DNA of 14,527 nt from Clostridium sp. UBA1056 (GCA_002316385.1 DCDL01000060.1:109491-124017); one strand, 5' to 3'; positions 6,853 through 13,084 are shown, counted from the stretch's first letter. The notes: a model not told the origin generated them from the letters alone. Numbers and translations are program-made.

Positions 6853-8307
6853 ATGCAAGAAGAGGAAATATTTGATTTACAGGAAATATGGAGAATTATT
6901 AGAAAAAGGATATATTTGATTACAGTTATTACTTTGCTGACTACTACTGCGGTGGGTGTGATAAGTTACTTTGTGATTCCTCCAACTTATCAGTCCCAGA
7001 CTAGTGTCTTTATTGGGGATTACAATATAAAGAATGATAATTACTCGCAGGTAAACAGTAGTATTGATACATATCAAAAGCTTATGAAAACCTATCTGGA
7101 GATTGCAAAATCAGCTACAGTAGCAGAAAAAACAGTTCAAAAGCTTGATTTTAACATATCTCCTGAAAGTGTACAGAGTAGTGTTAATATAGAGAGAAAG
7201 CAGGATTCGCAGGTACTTATGATTACAATAAAAGGTAAAAATCCTGAACAAGTCTATAGGATTATCAATGCCTATGGGCAGGCTTTTATAGAAGAAGGCA
7301 AAAGGATGTATACTGATGGTGAAATAAAGATAATGGATGCTGCAAAGCTGCCTGTATCTCCGGTTAGCCCTAATAAAAAACTGAATGTTTTAATTGGTTT
7401 TTTCCTTGGAGCAATGGCATCCATCGGTCTAAGCTTTATGATAGAATTTCTTGACAGAACCATTAAAACGGAAGAAGATGTTGAAAGGCATTTAGATATG
7501 ACTGTAGTTGGGATTATATTAAAGCAAAACTCACATAATCCTAAGTTAATTACACTGCAATACCCCAAGTCTCCGATTTCTGAGGCATATAGGACATTGA
7601 GGACTAATATTGAGTTTTCTTCCTCCGACAAGGAAATCCAGACAATTGCTGTTACAAGCTCAAATTCGGGGGAAGGGAAATCTACAACTTCCATAAACCT
7701 TGCGGGAATCATGGCTCAAACAGGAAAGAAAGTCCTCCTGGTAGATTGCGATCAAAGAAAACCAAGCGTTCATGAAGCCTTTAATCTTTCTAATCAGAAA
7801 GGGGTATCTAATTTTTTGACTGGACAGGCTACCTTAGATGAAATCATAATTAACGTGGAGAATAATCTGTATGTAGCTACTTCTGGCGTGCGTCCTCCGA
7901 ATCCTGCTGAATTGCTTTCATCAGGAAGGATGGTACAGTTTGTACAATCTATAAAGGAAGGTTTTGACTATGTAATTTTTGATACTCCTCCTGTAGGCAT
8001 TGTGACCGATGCTCAGATTCTCTCCCAGTATGTAGATGGCTGGCTTTTAGTTATTTCCTCAAATGAAACTAACAGGGAACATACTGTCAAAGCAAAAAAT
8101 CTCTTGCAAAATGTTAATGCCAGGTTTATAGGAGTTGTGCTTAATAAGTTTGACAACAAGCATTACGAGTATTCAAATTATTATGCATATTATAGAGATG
8201 ACAAAAATCTGAGAGATGACAAAAATCTGAGAGAGGCTAAATCACGCAGGAAGACATCACGCAGGAAGAAATCACGCAGGAAGAAAAGATATAGTTCAAG
8301 TCAATAA
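6853..8307 (+). CDS. Polysaccharide co-polymerase fused to tyrosine autokinase (Wzz/BY-kinase)
   Basis: A 484-residue membrane protein joining a Wzz chain-length domain to a bacterial tyrosine kinase; such proteins govern capsule/exopolysaccharide polymerisation and export. The first transmembrane helix is at about residues 20-42. A loop ends in the Pro-rich PVSPVSPNK, and the second helix follows (about 178-198). The cytosolic kinase has Walker A GEGKST (K276), Walker A' LLVDCD (D298, D300) and Walker B VIFDTPP (D377). The autophosphorylation cluster is HYEYSNYYAYY (tyrosines 438-447). After it comes an unusual tail: RDDKNL twice, then SRRK[T/K] three times, ending RYSSSQ. AAGGA at 6835-6839 is rather far from the ATG. 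Codon and base use are visibly richer in G/C than the neighbours. No glycosyltransferase, flippase or polymerase gene is adjacent, so it is an orphan, probably acquired. The alternative is a remnant of a lost eps locus. Confidence 0.93.
   Translation: MQEEEIFDLQEIWRIIRKRIYLITVITLLTTTAVGVISYFVIPPTYQSQTSVFIGDYNIKNDNYSQVNSSIDTYQKLMKTYLEIAKSATVAEKTVQKLDFNISPESVQSSVNIERKQDSQVLMITIKGKNPEQVYRIINAYGQAFIEEGKRMYTDGEIKIMDAAKLPVSPVSPNKKLNVLIGFFLGAMASIGLSFMIEFLDRTIKTEEDVERHLDMTVVGIILKQNSHNPKLITLQYPKSPISEAYRTLRTNIEFSSSDKEIQTIAVTSSNSGEGKSTTSINLAGIMAQTGKKVLLVDCDQRKPSVHEAFNLSNQKGVSNFLTGQATLDEIIINVENNLYVATSGVRPPNPAELLSSGRMVQFVQSIKEGFDYVIFDTPPVGIVTDAQILSQYVDGWLLVISSNETNREHTVKAKNLLQNVNARFIGVVLNKFDNKHYEYSNYYAYYRDDKNLRDDKNLREAKSRRKTSRRKKSRRKKRYSSSQ
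8194..8229 (+). repeat. 18-bp in-frame tandem repeat (two copies) in BY-kinase tail
   Basis: Two exact copies of an 18-bp unit beginning AGAGATGAC and ending AAATCTG, at 8194-8211 and 8212-8229, with a partial third start (AGAGA). Each adds RDDKNL directly after the tyrosine cluster. Exact identity at DNA level implies recent duplication. Confidence 0.92.
8241..8285 (+). repeat. 15-bp in-frame tandem repeat (three copies) in BY-kinase tail
   Basis: Three units of ATCACGCAGGAAGAA at 8241-8255, 8256-8270 and 8271-8285; the first has C instead of A at the last base. They encode SRRKT, SRRKK, SRRKK, forming a strongly basic, Ser-containing tail. Confidence 0.92.
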
Positions 8308-8317
8308 AATAGCCTAT

Positions 8318-8363
8318 AAGCTCTCCTTTTCGGTAAATAATATACTGGAAATGAGAGCTTTTA
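8318..8363 (+). terminator. Intrinsic terminator after BY-kinase gene
   Basis: AAGCTCTC pairs with GAGAGCTT. After one mismatch the stem goes on as TTTTCGGTA with TACTGGAAA (two G-U), around an AATAATA loop, then TTTTATTAT. It lies 10 bp after the stop codon. Its presence suggests that the kinase gene is transcribed alone. Confidence 0.85.
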
Positions 8364-8435
8364 TTATAATATACAAGTTTTATATTTAGCTGTTAGGCGA
8401 CGTAGATATTGGGTTTTTCTACTGAAACTTAACTT

Positions 8436-8702
8436 ATGCATGCTGAGCTCTTCGAATCTTCAACGAAGAATGGCATGTATAAGCTGATAGTTGAAGATAA
8501 AACCATATATAAGTTGCAAAACTGTAATGTTAACAATAGTAATTGTAACGAAAACTCAGTCTTTCGAGTAGGATTTTATACTATAATTTCATATGGGGAT
8601 ATAAGAAATAAAATTAAGGTGGCCATGGCTAATCAATTAAATGTTCTTATACTGGATGATGTCAAAATAGCTTTAGTAAGTAAAATTTGCCCCTATTGTT
8701 AA
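8436..8702 (+). CDS. Hypothetical 88-residue protein, possibly a relic
   Basis: An open frame of 88 codons that I do not recognise. It has no good ribosome binding site before the ATG at 8436 or the internal ATG at 8475. The sequence shows a short Cys/Asn-rich middle (NCNVNNSNCNEN), a hydrophobic stretch (LNVLILDDVKIALV) and a C-terminal CPYC. There is no signal peptide or clear domain. It lies between the BY-kinase terminator and what looks like a decayed pilC, 30 bp before the latter's start, so it may be the surviving end or core of a broken gene from the same locus. It may also be non-coding; codon use is compatible with coding but not decisive. Confidence 0.35.
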   Translation: MHAELFESSTKNGMYKLIVEDKTIYKLQNCNVNNSNCNENSVFRVGFYTIISYGDIRNKIKVAMANQLNVLILDDVKIALVSKICPYC

Positions 8703-8732
8703 AAGAAAAAGCTATTAAAAAGAGGTGAAGGG

Positions 8733-8885
8733 ATGCCACTTTATAAATACAGAACCAAAACAATATAAAGCGGGGATATTTCTATTTTTGCAAAGCAGTT
8801 TTTCTTTCTAATATCATCTGGCACAAGTGTATTGCGGACACTTGTAGCAAGGATACGACTTCCAGTCTATAGCCATCAAGTTAAC
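8733..8885 (+). pseudogene. pilC: Decayed pilC/gspF (type IV pilus inner-membrane protein) relic
   Basis: AGGTGAAGG (8723-8731) is a good ribosome binding site for the ATG at 8733, which reads MPLYKYRTKTI and then a stop (8766-8768). The same frame continues with SGDISIFAKQFFFLISSGTS and VLRTL. From memory, PilC/GspF proteins begin MP-x-YKY, and their first F domain opens with D-[IL]-x-x-F-x-[RK]-Q-[FL] followed by a hydrophobic stretch, -x-[SA]-G-x-x-[IVL] and then L. Both pieces are here in the right order and frame, but the roughly 50-residue cytosolic segment normally between them is missing, and similarity fades after about 8860. I read this as a gene that lost an internal segment and most of its 3' end. 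The call rests on pattern recognition. Confidence 0.55.
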
Positions 8886-9247
8886 AGACCTAATAAATTA
8901 CAATTAATTTGATGGATTTATTTATTACCGATTGGAAATTAGACTAAATACAAATTAATACATAAATTCATATAGTAGTGATTTAACTGTTGAATTTGGT
9001 AACTTTAATAAAAGTAATAATCATCTATACCAATAAAAGATTTAAAATGAATATTACTCCTTGGAAGTAAAAGCTCCCTCTGAAGCAAAGAACTCTGTTT
9101 ATGTTCATATTATCTGTATCAAAATTATCTTATTCAAAGGTGAACATCTTTACGCAGAAGTAAAAGTATTATATATTAATATAGTTACTATTTTACTTAT
9201 GATAAGAGAACTAAAATAATTTTACAAATGATTAGAAATGAGGAAAC
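8886..9247. other. Gene-free AT-rich region before rsuA
   Basis: Both strands carry frequent stops, and I see no RNA gene or terminator. AAGTAAAA at 9160-9167 is repeated in inverse form (TTTTACTT) at 9191-9198, too far apart and too AT-rich to call. It probably contains the rsuA promoter near its right end and decayed DNA of the pilC-like locus at its left. Confidence 0.5.
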
Positions 9248-10024
9248 ATGAGATTAGATAAATTTTTAGCAGAGTCATCAATTGAAACGCGTAATAAAAT
9301 TAGGAAGTTTATTAAAGAAGGTAAGGTTAAAGTTAATGGTCAGGTGATAACAGAACCTGCAATGGAAATTAAGGTCAGTACTGATGTTATTGAATATATT
9401 GATAAGGTAGTTGCTTATACAGGGAAAGTGTATTATATGTTTCATAAACCTGAGGGATGCATTACTGCAAGGAAGGATGCTGTTAATAAAACAGTGTTTG
9501 ACTTTTTTTATGAGGTTAACATGAATGGAGTATTTCATGTTGGTAGATTAGATAAAGATACGGAAGGATTATTGTTGCTTACTAACGATGGAAATTTTGA
9601 TCATAAGTTAATGTGTCCACAAAAACATGTTGAAAAGACGTATTTTTTCTGGGCATTAGGTTCTTTAGATGAAGAAGATAGAGAGCGACTAGAAAAGGGA
9701 ATTTCTATTGGAGAAAACGAAGCATTAACGAAACCAGCAAAAATAGAAGTAGTTAAATGCGGAAATTATAAAGAGCTAGAACTGGAGACTAATATTAAAG
9801 AGTTCTATAATATGGATTCAAGCCGTTATGATCAGCCAGTTGTCTCCGGATATCTTACAATTTCTGAAGGGCGTAAACACCAAGTTAAACGTATGTTAAA
9901 GGCAGTAGGCTGTCATGTGGTATATCTAAAGAGAATTTCCATTGGTGGATTAATGTTAGATGAAACACTTAAAAAAGGACAGTATCGAAGGTTGACAGAA
10001 GAGGAAATTAAAATTTTCTTATAA
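9248..10024 (+). CDS. rsuA: 16S rRNA pseudouridine synthase, RsuA family
   Basis: A 258-residue enzyme expected to convert a uridine in rRNA (U516 of 16S rRNA in E. coli RsuA) to pseudouridine. The N-terminal S4 RNA-binding domain spans about residues 1-48 (MRLDKFLAES, KVKVNG). The catalytic domain has the family motif GRLDKDTEGLLLLTNDG at 99-115, with D102 as the catalytic aspartate. Further conserved parts are KTYFFWALG and the C-terminal ISEGRKHQVKRMLKAVG. It is slightly longer than E. coli RsuA, with an insertion around NIKEFYNMDSSRYDQ before the EGR-x-HQVK segment. AGGAAA at 9241-9246 is an acceptable but close ribosome binding site. The gene is monocistronic. Assignment to RsuA rather than RluB/E/F rests on S4 plus overall length, and the exact target uridine is unproven. 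Confidence 0.9.
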   Translation: MRLDKFLAESSIETRNKIRKFIKEGKVKVNGQVITEPAMEIKVSTDVIEYIDKVVAYTGKVYYMFHKPEGCITARKDAVNKTVFDFFYEVNMNGVFHVGRLDKDTEGLLLLTNDGNFDHKLMCPQKHVEKTYFFWALGSLDEEDRERLEKGISIGENEALTKPAKIEVVKCGNYKELELETNIKEFYNMDSSRYDQPVVSGYLTISEGRKHQVKRMLKAVGCHVVYLKRISIGGLMLDETLKKGQYRRLTEEEIKIFL

Positions 10025-10057
10025 TAAACTTATACGAAGTTAAATTGAATAAATATA

Positions 10058-10086
10058 TTTACAAAATATAGATAAAAAGGTAAAAT
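10058..10086 (+). promoter_or_regulatory. Candidate sigma-A promoter upstream of structured element
   Basis: TTTACA at 10058-10063, a 17-nt spacer and TAAAAT at 10081-10086, each one base from consensus. A start near 10093 would place the mini-ORF at 10141 and the inverted-repeat-bounded element at 10176-10371 on one short transcript. Confidence 0.45.
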
Positions 10087-10140
10087 AATAATAGTGAATA
10101 GTGATTCATCAATCTTATTTTATGAAAGGAGATGGTTTTA

Positions 10141-10173
10141 ATGAATACAAGTAAAAAGGTGATTTGGATCTAA
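10141..10173 (+). CDS. 10-codon mini-ORF with strong ribosome binding site
   Basis: GAAAGGAGA (10123-10131) precedes an ATG at 10141 that reads MNTSKKVIWI and stops. The ribosome binding site is as good as that of any gene here, and the stop falls three bases before the left arm of the structured element. It may be a leader peptide whose translation affects the downstream structure, or the 5' stump of a gene broken by insertion of that element. A one-base shift near GGATC would open a frame into the element (DLKLKMGVNVIIDKVYYY), probably by chance. Confidence 0.35.
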   Translation: MNTSKKVIWI

Positions 10174-10279
10174 AACTTAAAATGGGCGTAAATGTAATCA
10201 TAGATAAAGTTTATTATTATGTGTTGCATTTTCGCGAAAGTAGTTAACCTTTCATAATACTGCCTATAAAGGATAAGTA

Positions 10280-10304
10280 ACGCGACAGGAAGGTCGTGTT
10301 TTTT
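10280..10304 (+). terminator. Terminator-like hairpin inside the structured element
   Basis: ACGCGAC pairs with GTCGTGT (one G-U) around AGGAAG, directly followed by TTTTTT. Alone this would be a sound intrinsic terminator. It may instead be one helix of the larger folded element. Confidence 0.6.
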
Positions 10305-10308
10305 ACAC

Positions 10309-10356
10309 CCGTAGAGAGTATCCCAATACAAAGGGTTAATTATCTACGGTATTTTT
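10309..10356 (+). terminator. Second terminator-like hairpin inside the structured element
   Basis: CCGTAGA pairs with TCTACGG, with an inner CCC/GGG pairing, followed by TATTTTTAT. The U-rich tail is also part of the right arm of the closing stem of the 196-nt element. The two pairings could therefore be alternatives, as in an attenuator. Confidence 0.5.
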
Positions 10357-10396
10357 ATGCCCATTTTTAAGAATAAAAAATAGTTTGGAGATATAT

Positions 10397-10567
10397 GTGA
10401 TTAGAAAAAGAAGATATACACAGATAGAACTTAAAAGAGCGTTAGATATGGTAGAAGAGGGATACTCTTTCACAGAGGCTGCAGAAATAAATAATCTGAA
10501 TAAAAGCATTGTAACAAGAGAGATGAGAAAGAGAAAAAATGAAAAAGCAAAACAAGCATATAGATGA
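10397..10567 (+). CDS. Small helix-turn-helix protein
   Basis: A 56-residue basic protein (from GTG at 10397) consisting of one helix-turn-helix: RRYTQIELKRALDMVEEGYS then FTEAAEINNLNKSIVTREMR. The pattern Y-T-x-x-x-L-x-x-A-L-x-x-V-x-x-G, then AA, then S-x-V-x-R-x-x-x, resembles HTH_psq-like domains found in transposases and in small clostridial regulators. The GTG is preferred because TTGGAG at 10385-10390 lies at the right distance; using that TTG as start would leave no ribosome binding site. The start lies 25 bp after the structured element, so the element may be its leader. The target is unknown. It ends in a charged tail (KRKNEKAKQAYR) and has no effector domain, so it would act as a simple DNA binder or be a relic of a larger protein. 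Confidence 0.6.
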   Translation: MIRKRRYTQIELKRALDMVEEGYSFTEAAEINNLNKSIVTREMRKRKNEKAKQAYR

Positions 10568-10570
10568 GTA

Positions 10571-10613
10571 TAGAAGGAAATGGGAAAGTGATATATAACA
10601 ATATATCCTTCTA
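10571..10613. repeat. Inverted repeat after the HTH gene
   Basis: TAGAAGGA (10571-10578) and TCCTTCTA (10606-10613) form an 8-bp stem, with ATATAT/ATATAT pairing inside. There is no U-tract, so it would be a poor terminator. It may be a transcript-end stabiliser or an operator for the HTH protein. Confidence 0.45.
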
Positions 10614-10761
10614 ATGAACTACATCATGAACACTAGACTTTAATCCATAAATATGATATGGTAAAGATTAAATATTATGATGGAAACTTCTTCTTATACT
10701 TACATTAAAGCGAAGTTTACTAATTAAATATTAGATTTTAGCATTATTTATGGAGGTTTTT

Positions 10762-11490
10762 ATGGGAAAGGTTGCAGCATTTTTTGATATAGATGGAACT
10801 ATATATAGAGAAGGATTAATAACAGAAGTTTTTAAGAAGATAGTGAGATATGAATTAGTTGAAGGAGAAAAATGGTATAACGAAGTAAAGCCCGCTTTTT
10901 CAAAATGGGATAGAAGACAAGGGGATTATGATACCTATTTACTTAAAATGATTGATGTTTATATTGAAGCTACTAAAGGATTAAGTAAAGAGCATATAGA
11001 ACACATAGCTAGAAATGTGATTAATCAGAAAGGGGATAGGGTATATACATTTTCAAGAGATAAAATTAAATGGCACAAAGAGCAGGGCCATATTGTAATT
11101 GCTATTTCAGGATCACCTATTGAGCTAGTTAGAGAGATGGCTAGTAAGTATGAAATGGATGATTTTAGAGGTACCATTTATAGGACAGATGGAGATGAAA
11201 AATATACTGGTGAAATTATTCCCATGTGGGACTCTGTGAGTAAAGAGAAGGCTATAAACGAGTTGAAAGAAAAATACGATATAGATTTAAGCAGAAGCTA
11301 TGCTTATGGAGATACTTCTGGGGATTTAACCATGTTTAAATCTGTAGGAAATCCATATGCAATAAATCCAACTAAAGAACTGATTTCAAAGATAATGGAA
11401 GATGAATATGTAAAGGAAAAAATTAATGTAATAGTGGAACGAAAAGATGTTATTTATAAATTAGATATTAATAATTTAGAGTTAATTTAA
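10762..11490 (+). CDS. HAD-IB family phosphatase (SerB-like)
   Basis: A 242-residue HAD superfamily hydrolase. Motif I is FFDIDGT with nucleophile D9 and acid/base D11. Motif II is AISGSP (S116). Motif III is provided by the lysine region of DSVSKEKAI, and motif IV is YGDTSGD (D184, D188). The helical C1 cap between motif I and II, and the ISGSP/GDTSGD wording, place it in subfamily IB, with phosphoserine phosphatase-like enzymes (the TIGR01490-like group). The substrate is not determined by sequence; phosphoserine or a phospholipid/sugar phosphate are options. The ATG at 10762 is preferred over the in-frame ATG at 10750 because GGAGG at 10752-10756 is then a properly placed ribosome binding site. 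It is monocistronic with its own terminator. Confidence 0.88.
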   Translation: MGKVAAFFDIDGTIYREGLITEVFKKIVRYELVEGEKWYNEVKPAFSKWDRRQGDYDTYLLKMIDVYIEATKGLSKEHIEHIARNVINQKGDRVYTFSRDKIKWHKEQGHIVIAISGSPIELVREMASKYEMDDFRGTIYRTDGDEKYTGEIIPMWDSVSKEKAINELKEKYDIDLSRSYAYGDTSGDLTMFKSVGNPYAINPTKELISKIMEDEYVKEKINVIVERKDVIYKLDINNLELI

Positions 11491-11499
11491 TTCATAGCT

Positions 11500-11546
11500 A
11501 AAAGTGGCGTTACAGTAGAAGTATTGTAATGTCACTTTTAATATTT
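11500..11546 (+). terminator. Intrinsic terminator after HAD phosphatase
   Basis: AAAAGTGGCGTTACA pairs with TGTAATGTCACTTTT over 15 positions (two G-U) around a 10-nt loop, followed by AATATTTT. It begins 10 bp after the stop codon. Confidence 0.88.
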
Positions 11547-11764
11547 TAAATCAAAAAGAGTAATTATGTAGAATTTAAATCTTCTATATAGTATAATTTC
11601 CCTAAGTTTGGTATTAAAATGAAATTTATGGTTAATTAAATTAATTAATGTTATTAGTATAATTCTTACATGAAGATTTTCATAGTAAATATTCTATATT
11701 TATTATGAAACCTATGAATGTAGAGTTTAAATCATACTATATTTTTACAGAAGGGAGAATTTAT

Positions 11765-13012
11765 ATGATTAGATTTGAGATAGTTACAAGGGATAGATTA
11801 GGAATAACTGTAGAGATATTAGAGAAAATTTATAATAGAAAAATTAATTTAATTTCTATGGAAGTGTTTTTTCAAAAGGTATGTGTAAAAGTTGATAACA
11901 GAGGTGAGTCCGTAAAGAAAGAGCTAATGAAAGAGATTTGTAATATTAAAGATGTAATTTTTGTTAAAGAGATGGAATTATTATACTACGAACAAAAAGA
12001 AAAAAAATTAGAAGCCATAATAGAATCCATAGAGGATAGAGAATTTAAGAATATAATTGGTGCAAGTAAGGCTATAGAGAAGGTTAAGGATATGACTGTG
12101 ACTATTGCAAAGAGTAATTCAACTGTACTTTTAAGAGGTGAAAGTGGTACAGGTAAGGAGGTCTTTGCAAAGGCTATTCATGATATAAGTACTAGGAGCA
12201 ATAAGAACTTTATTGCCATTAACTGTGCATCCCTACCAGAAACACTACTAGAGAGTGAATTGTTTGGATATGAGCAAGGAAGCTTTACAGGCGCAATCAT
12301 AGGTGGCAAAGACGGAATTATTAAAGAGGCTAATGGAGGTACCTTATTTTTAGATGAAATAGGGGAAATGCCTATGTTTATACAAGCGAAATTATTAAGA
12401 GTGATACAAGAAGGAAAAATTAGAAAAGTCGGTAGTAATAGAGAAGAGGCGATAGATGTAAGAATTATAGCTGCAACTAATAAAGATCTTGAGGATATGA
12501 TTAGTGATAAGACCTTTAGAGAGGACTTGTATTATAGATTAAATGTAATTCCCATGTATATTCCACCATTAAGGGACAGGTTAGAGGATATTCCACTTTT
12601 TGTGCAATTCTTTATAGATAAATTAAATTATAAATTAAATAAAAACATAGAGGGTGCTGAAATTGAGTTTATTAGTGAGTTAATGAAGTATTCCTGGCCA
12701 GGAAATGTTAGAGAATTACAAAATGTTATGGAAAGAGCTATGAACTTATGTAAAGGAGATGTATTAACTGTTCAGGATATTTTCATTAATCCTAGAAATA
12801 GTACTTATAGTATTACACATAAAGATACTATAAAAGATGAATCACAGGAATATTTACAACTACCATTAAAGGACATCATGGAAAAGTGTGAGAAAGAAAT
12901 TATTGAAAAGACCATAAAAAATTACAAAACCTATAGAAAAGCTGCCAGCGCACTTAAAGTTTCTCATACTACCATAATGAACAAAATTAATAAGTATAAT
13001 ATAAAAATTTAA
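11765..13012 (+). CDS. TyrR-like sigma-54-dependent activator (ACT + AAA+ + HTH)
   Basis: A 415-residue enhancer-binding protein. Residues 1-75 are an ACT domain (RFEIVTRDRLGITVEIL), an amino-acid-sensing fold as in TyrR. A helical linker leads straight into the AAA+ domain (about 98-330), with no PAS domain as E. coli TyrR has. Walker A is GESGTGKE (K131). The sigma-54 contact loop is GSFTGA (172-177), a Ser variant of GAFTGA. Walker B is GGTLFLDE (D197, E198). WPGNVRELQNVMERAM follows, and the C-terminal TyrR-type HTH is YRKAASALKVSHTTIMNKI. The ATG at 11765 has GGGAG upstream; an in-frame ATG at 11705 has no ribosome binding site. TyrR-type boxes and a sigma-54 promoter lie between this gene and methionine gamma-lyase, so it very likely activates that gene in response to an amino acid, perhaps methionine. 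Confidence 0.93.
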   Translation: MIRFEIVTRDRLGITVEILEKIYNRKINLISMEVFFQKVCVKVDNRGESVKKELMKEICNIKDVIFVKEMELLYYEQKEKKLEAIIESIEDREFKNIIGASKAIEKVKDMTVTIAKSNSTVLLRGESGTGKEVFAKAIHDISTRSNKNFIAINCASLPETLLESELFGYEQGSFTGAIIGGKDGIIKEANGGTLFLDEIGEMPMFIQAKLLRVIQEGKIRKVGSNREEAIDVRIIAATNKDLEDMISDKTFREDLYYRLNVIPMYIPPLRDRLEDIPLFVQFFIDKLNYKLNKNIEGAEIEFISELMKYSWPGNVRELQNVMERAMNLCKGDVLTVQDIFINPRNSTYSITHKDTIKDESQEYLQLPLKDIMEKCEKEIIEKTIKNYKTYRKAASALKVSHTTIMNKINKYNIKI

Positions 13013-13032
13013 AGTTCCTTTATGCTTCAATG

Positions 13033-13050
13033 TGTAAATATTATTTTACA
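13033..13050. promoter_or_regulatory. Perfect TyrR-type box (enhancer site 1)
   Basis: TGTAAA-N6-TTTACA, an exact match to the E. coli TyrR box consensus and an exact dyad. It is centred about 212 bp before the predicted start of the sigma-54 promoter, a usual distance for an upstream activating site. Confidence 0.85.
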
Positions 13051-13052
13051 AA

Positions 13053-13070
13053 TGTAAAAATATCTTTTCA
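13053..13070. promoter_or_regulatory. Weak TyrR-type box
   Basis: TGTAAA-N6-TTTTCA: one exact half-site and one half-site with a single mismatch, offset by 20 bp (about two helical turns) from the perfect box. It could help a TyrR-like oligomer bind cooperatively. Confidence 0.4.
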
Positions 13071-13084
13071 CTAAAATGTTGATA

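Larger units (their letters stand above)
10176..10371 (+). ncRNA. 196-nt inverted-repeat-bounded structured element (ncRNA or MITE candidate)
   Basis: The ends pair over about 20 bp: 10176-10196 (CTTAAAATGGGCGTAAA...) with 10350-10371 (...TTTTTATGCCCATTTTTAAG), with one bulged T and one mismatch. Inside, nested without crossing, are three more helices: TTAACCTTT with AAAGGATAA (10244-10252/10268-10276), ACGCGAC with GTCGTGT (10280-10286/10293-10299, then T6), and CCGTAGA with TCTACGG (10309-10315/10343-10349) holding an inner CCC/GGG. The closing stem starts one base after the last hairpin, as in a multi-branched RNA. It is locally richer in G/C than its flanks. I could not match it to a riboswitch I know. 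Large clostridial RNAs of this size, such as the raiA motif, are worth comparing. The alternative is a miniature transposable element with terminal inverted repeats. Confidence 0.5.

Noticed and set aside
10197..10371. T-box, c-di-GMP, purine or SAM riboswitch
   Set aside because: The diagnostic core sequences of these classes as I know them (for example the T-box antiterminator GGTGG-ACC motif or the GEMM GAAA/GACGCAAAGCC segment) are absent.
11605..11626. TTTGGTATTAAAATGAAATT upstream of the sigma-54 activator gene, similar to the lyase promoter
   Set aside because: It keeps the GG and spacing but lacks the -12 GC (AA instead), which sigma-54 cannot do without. At most a degenerate copy.
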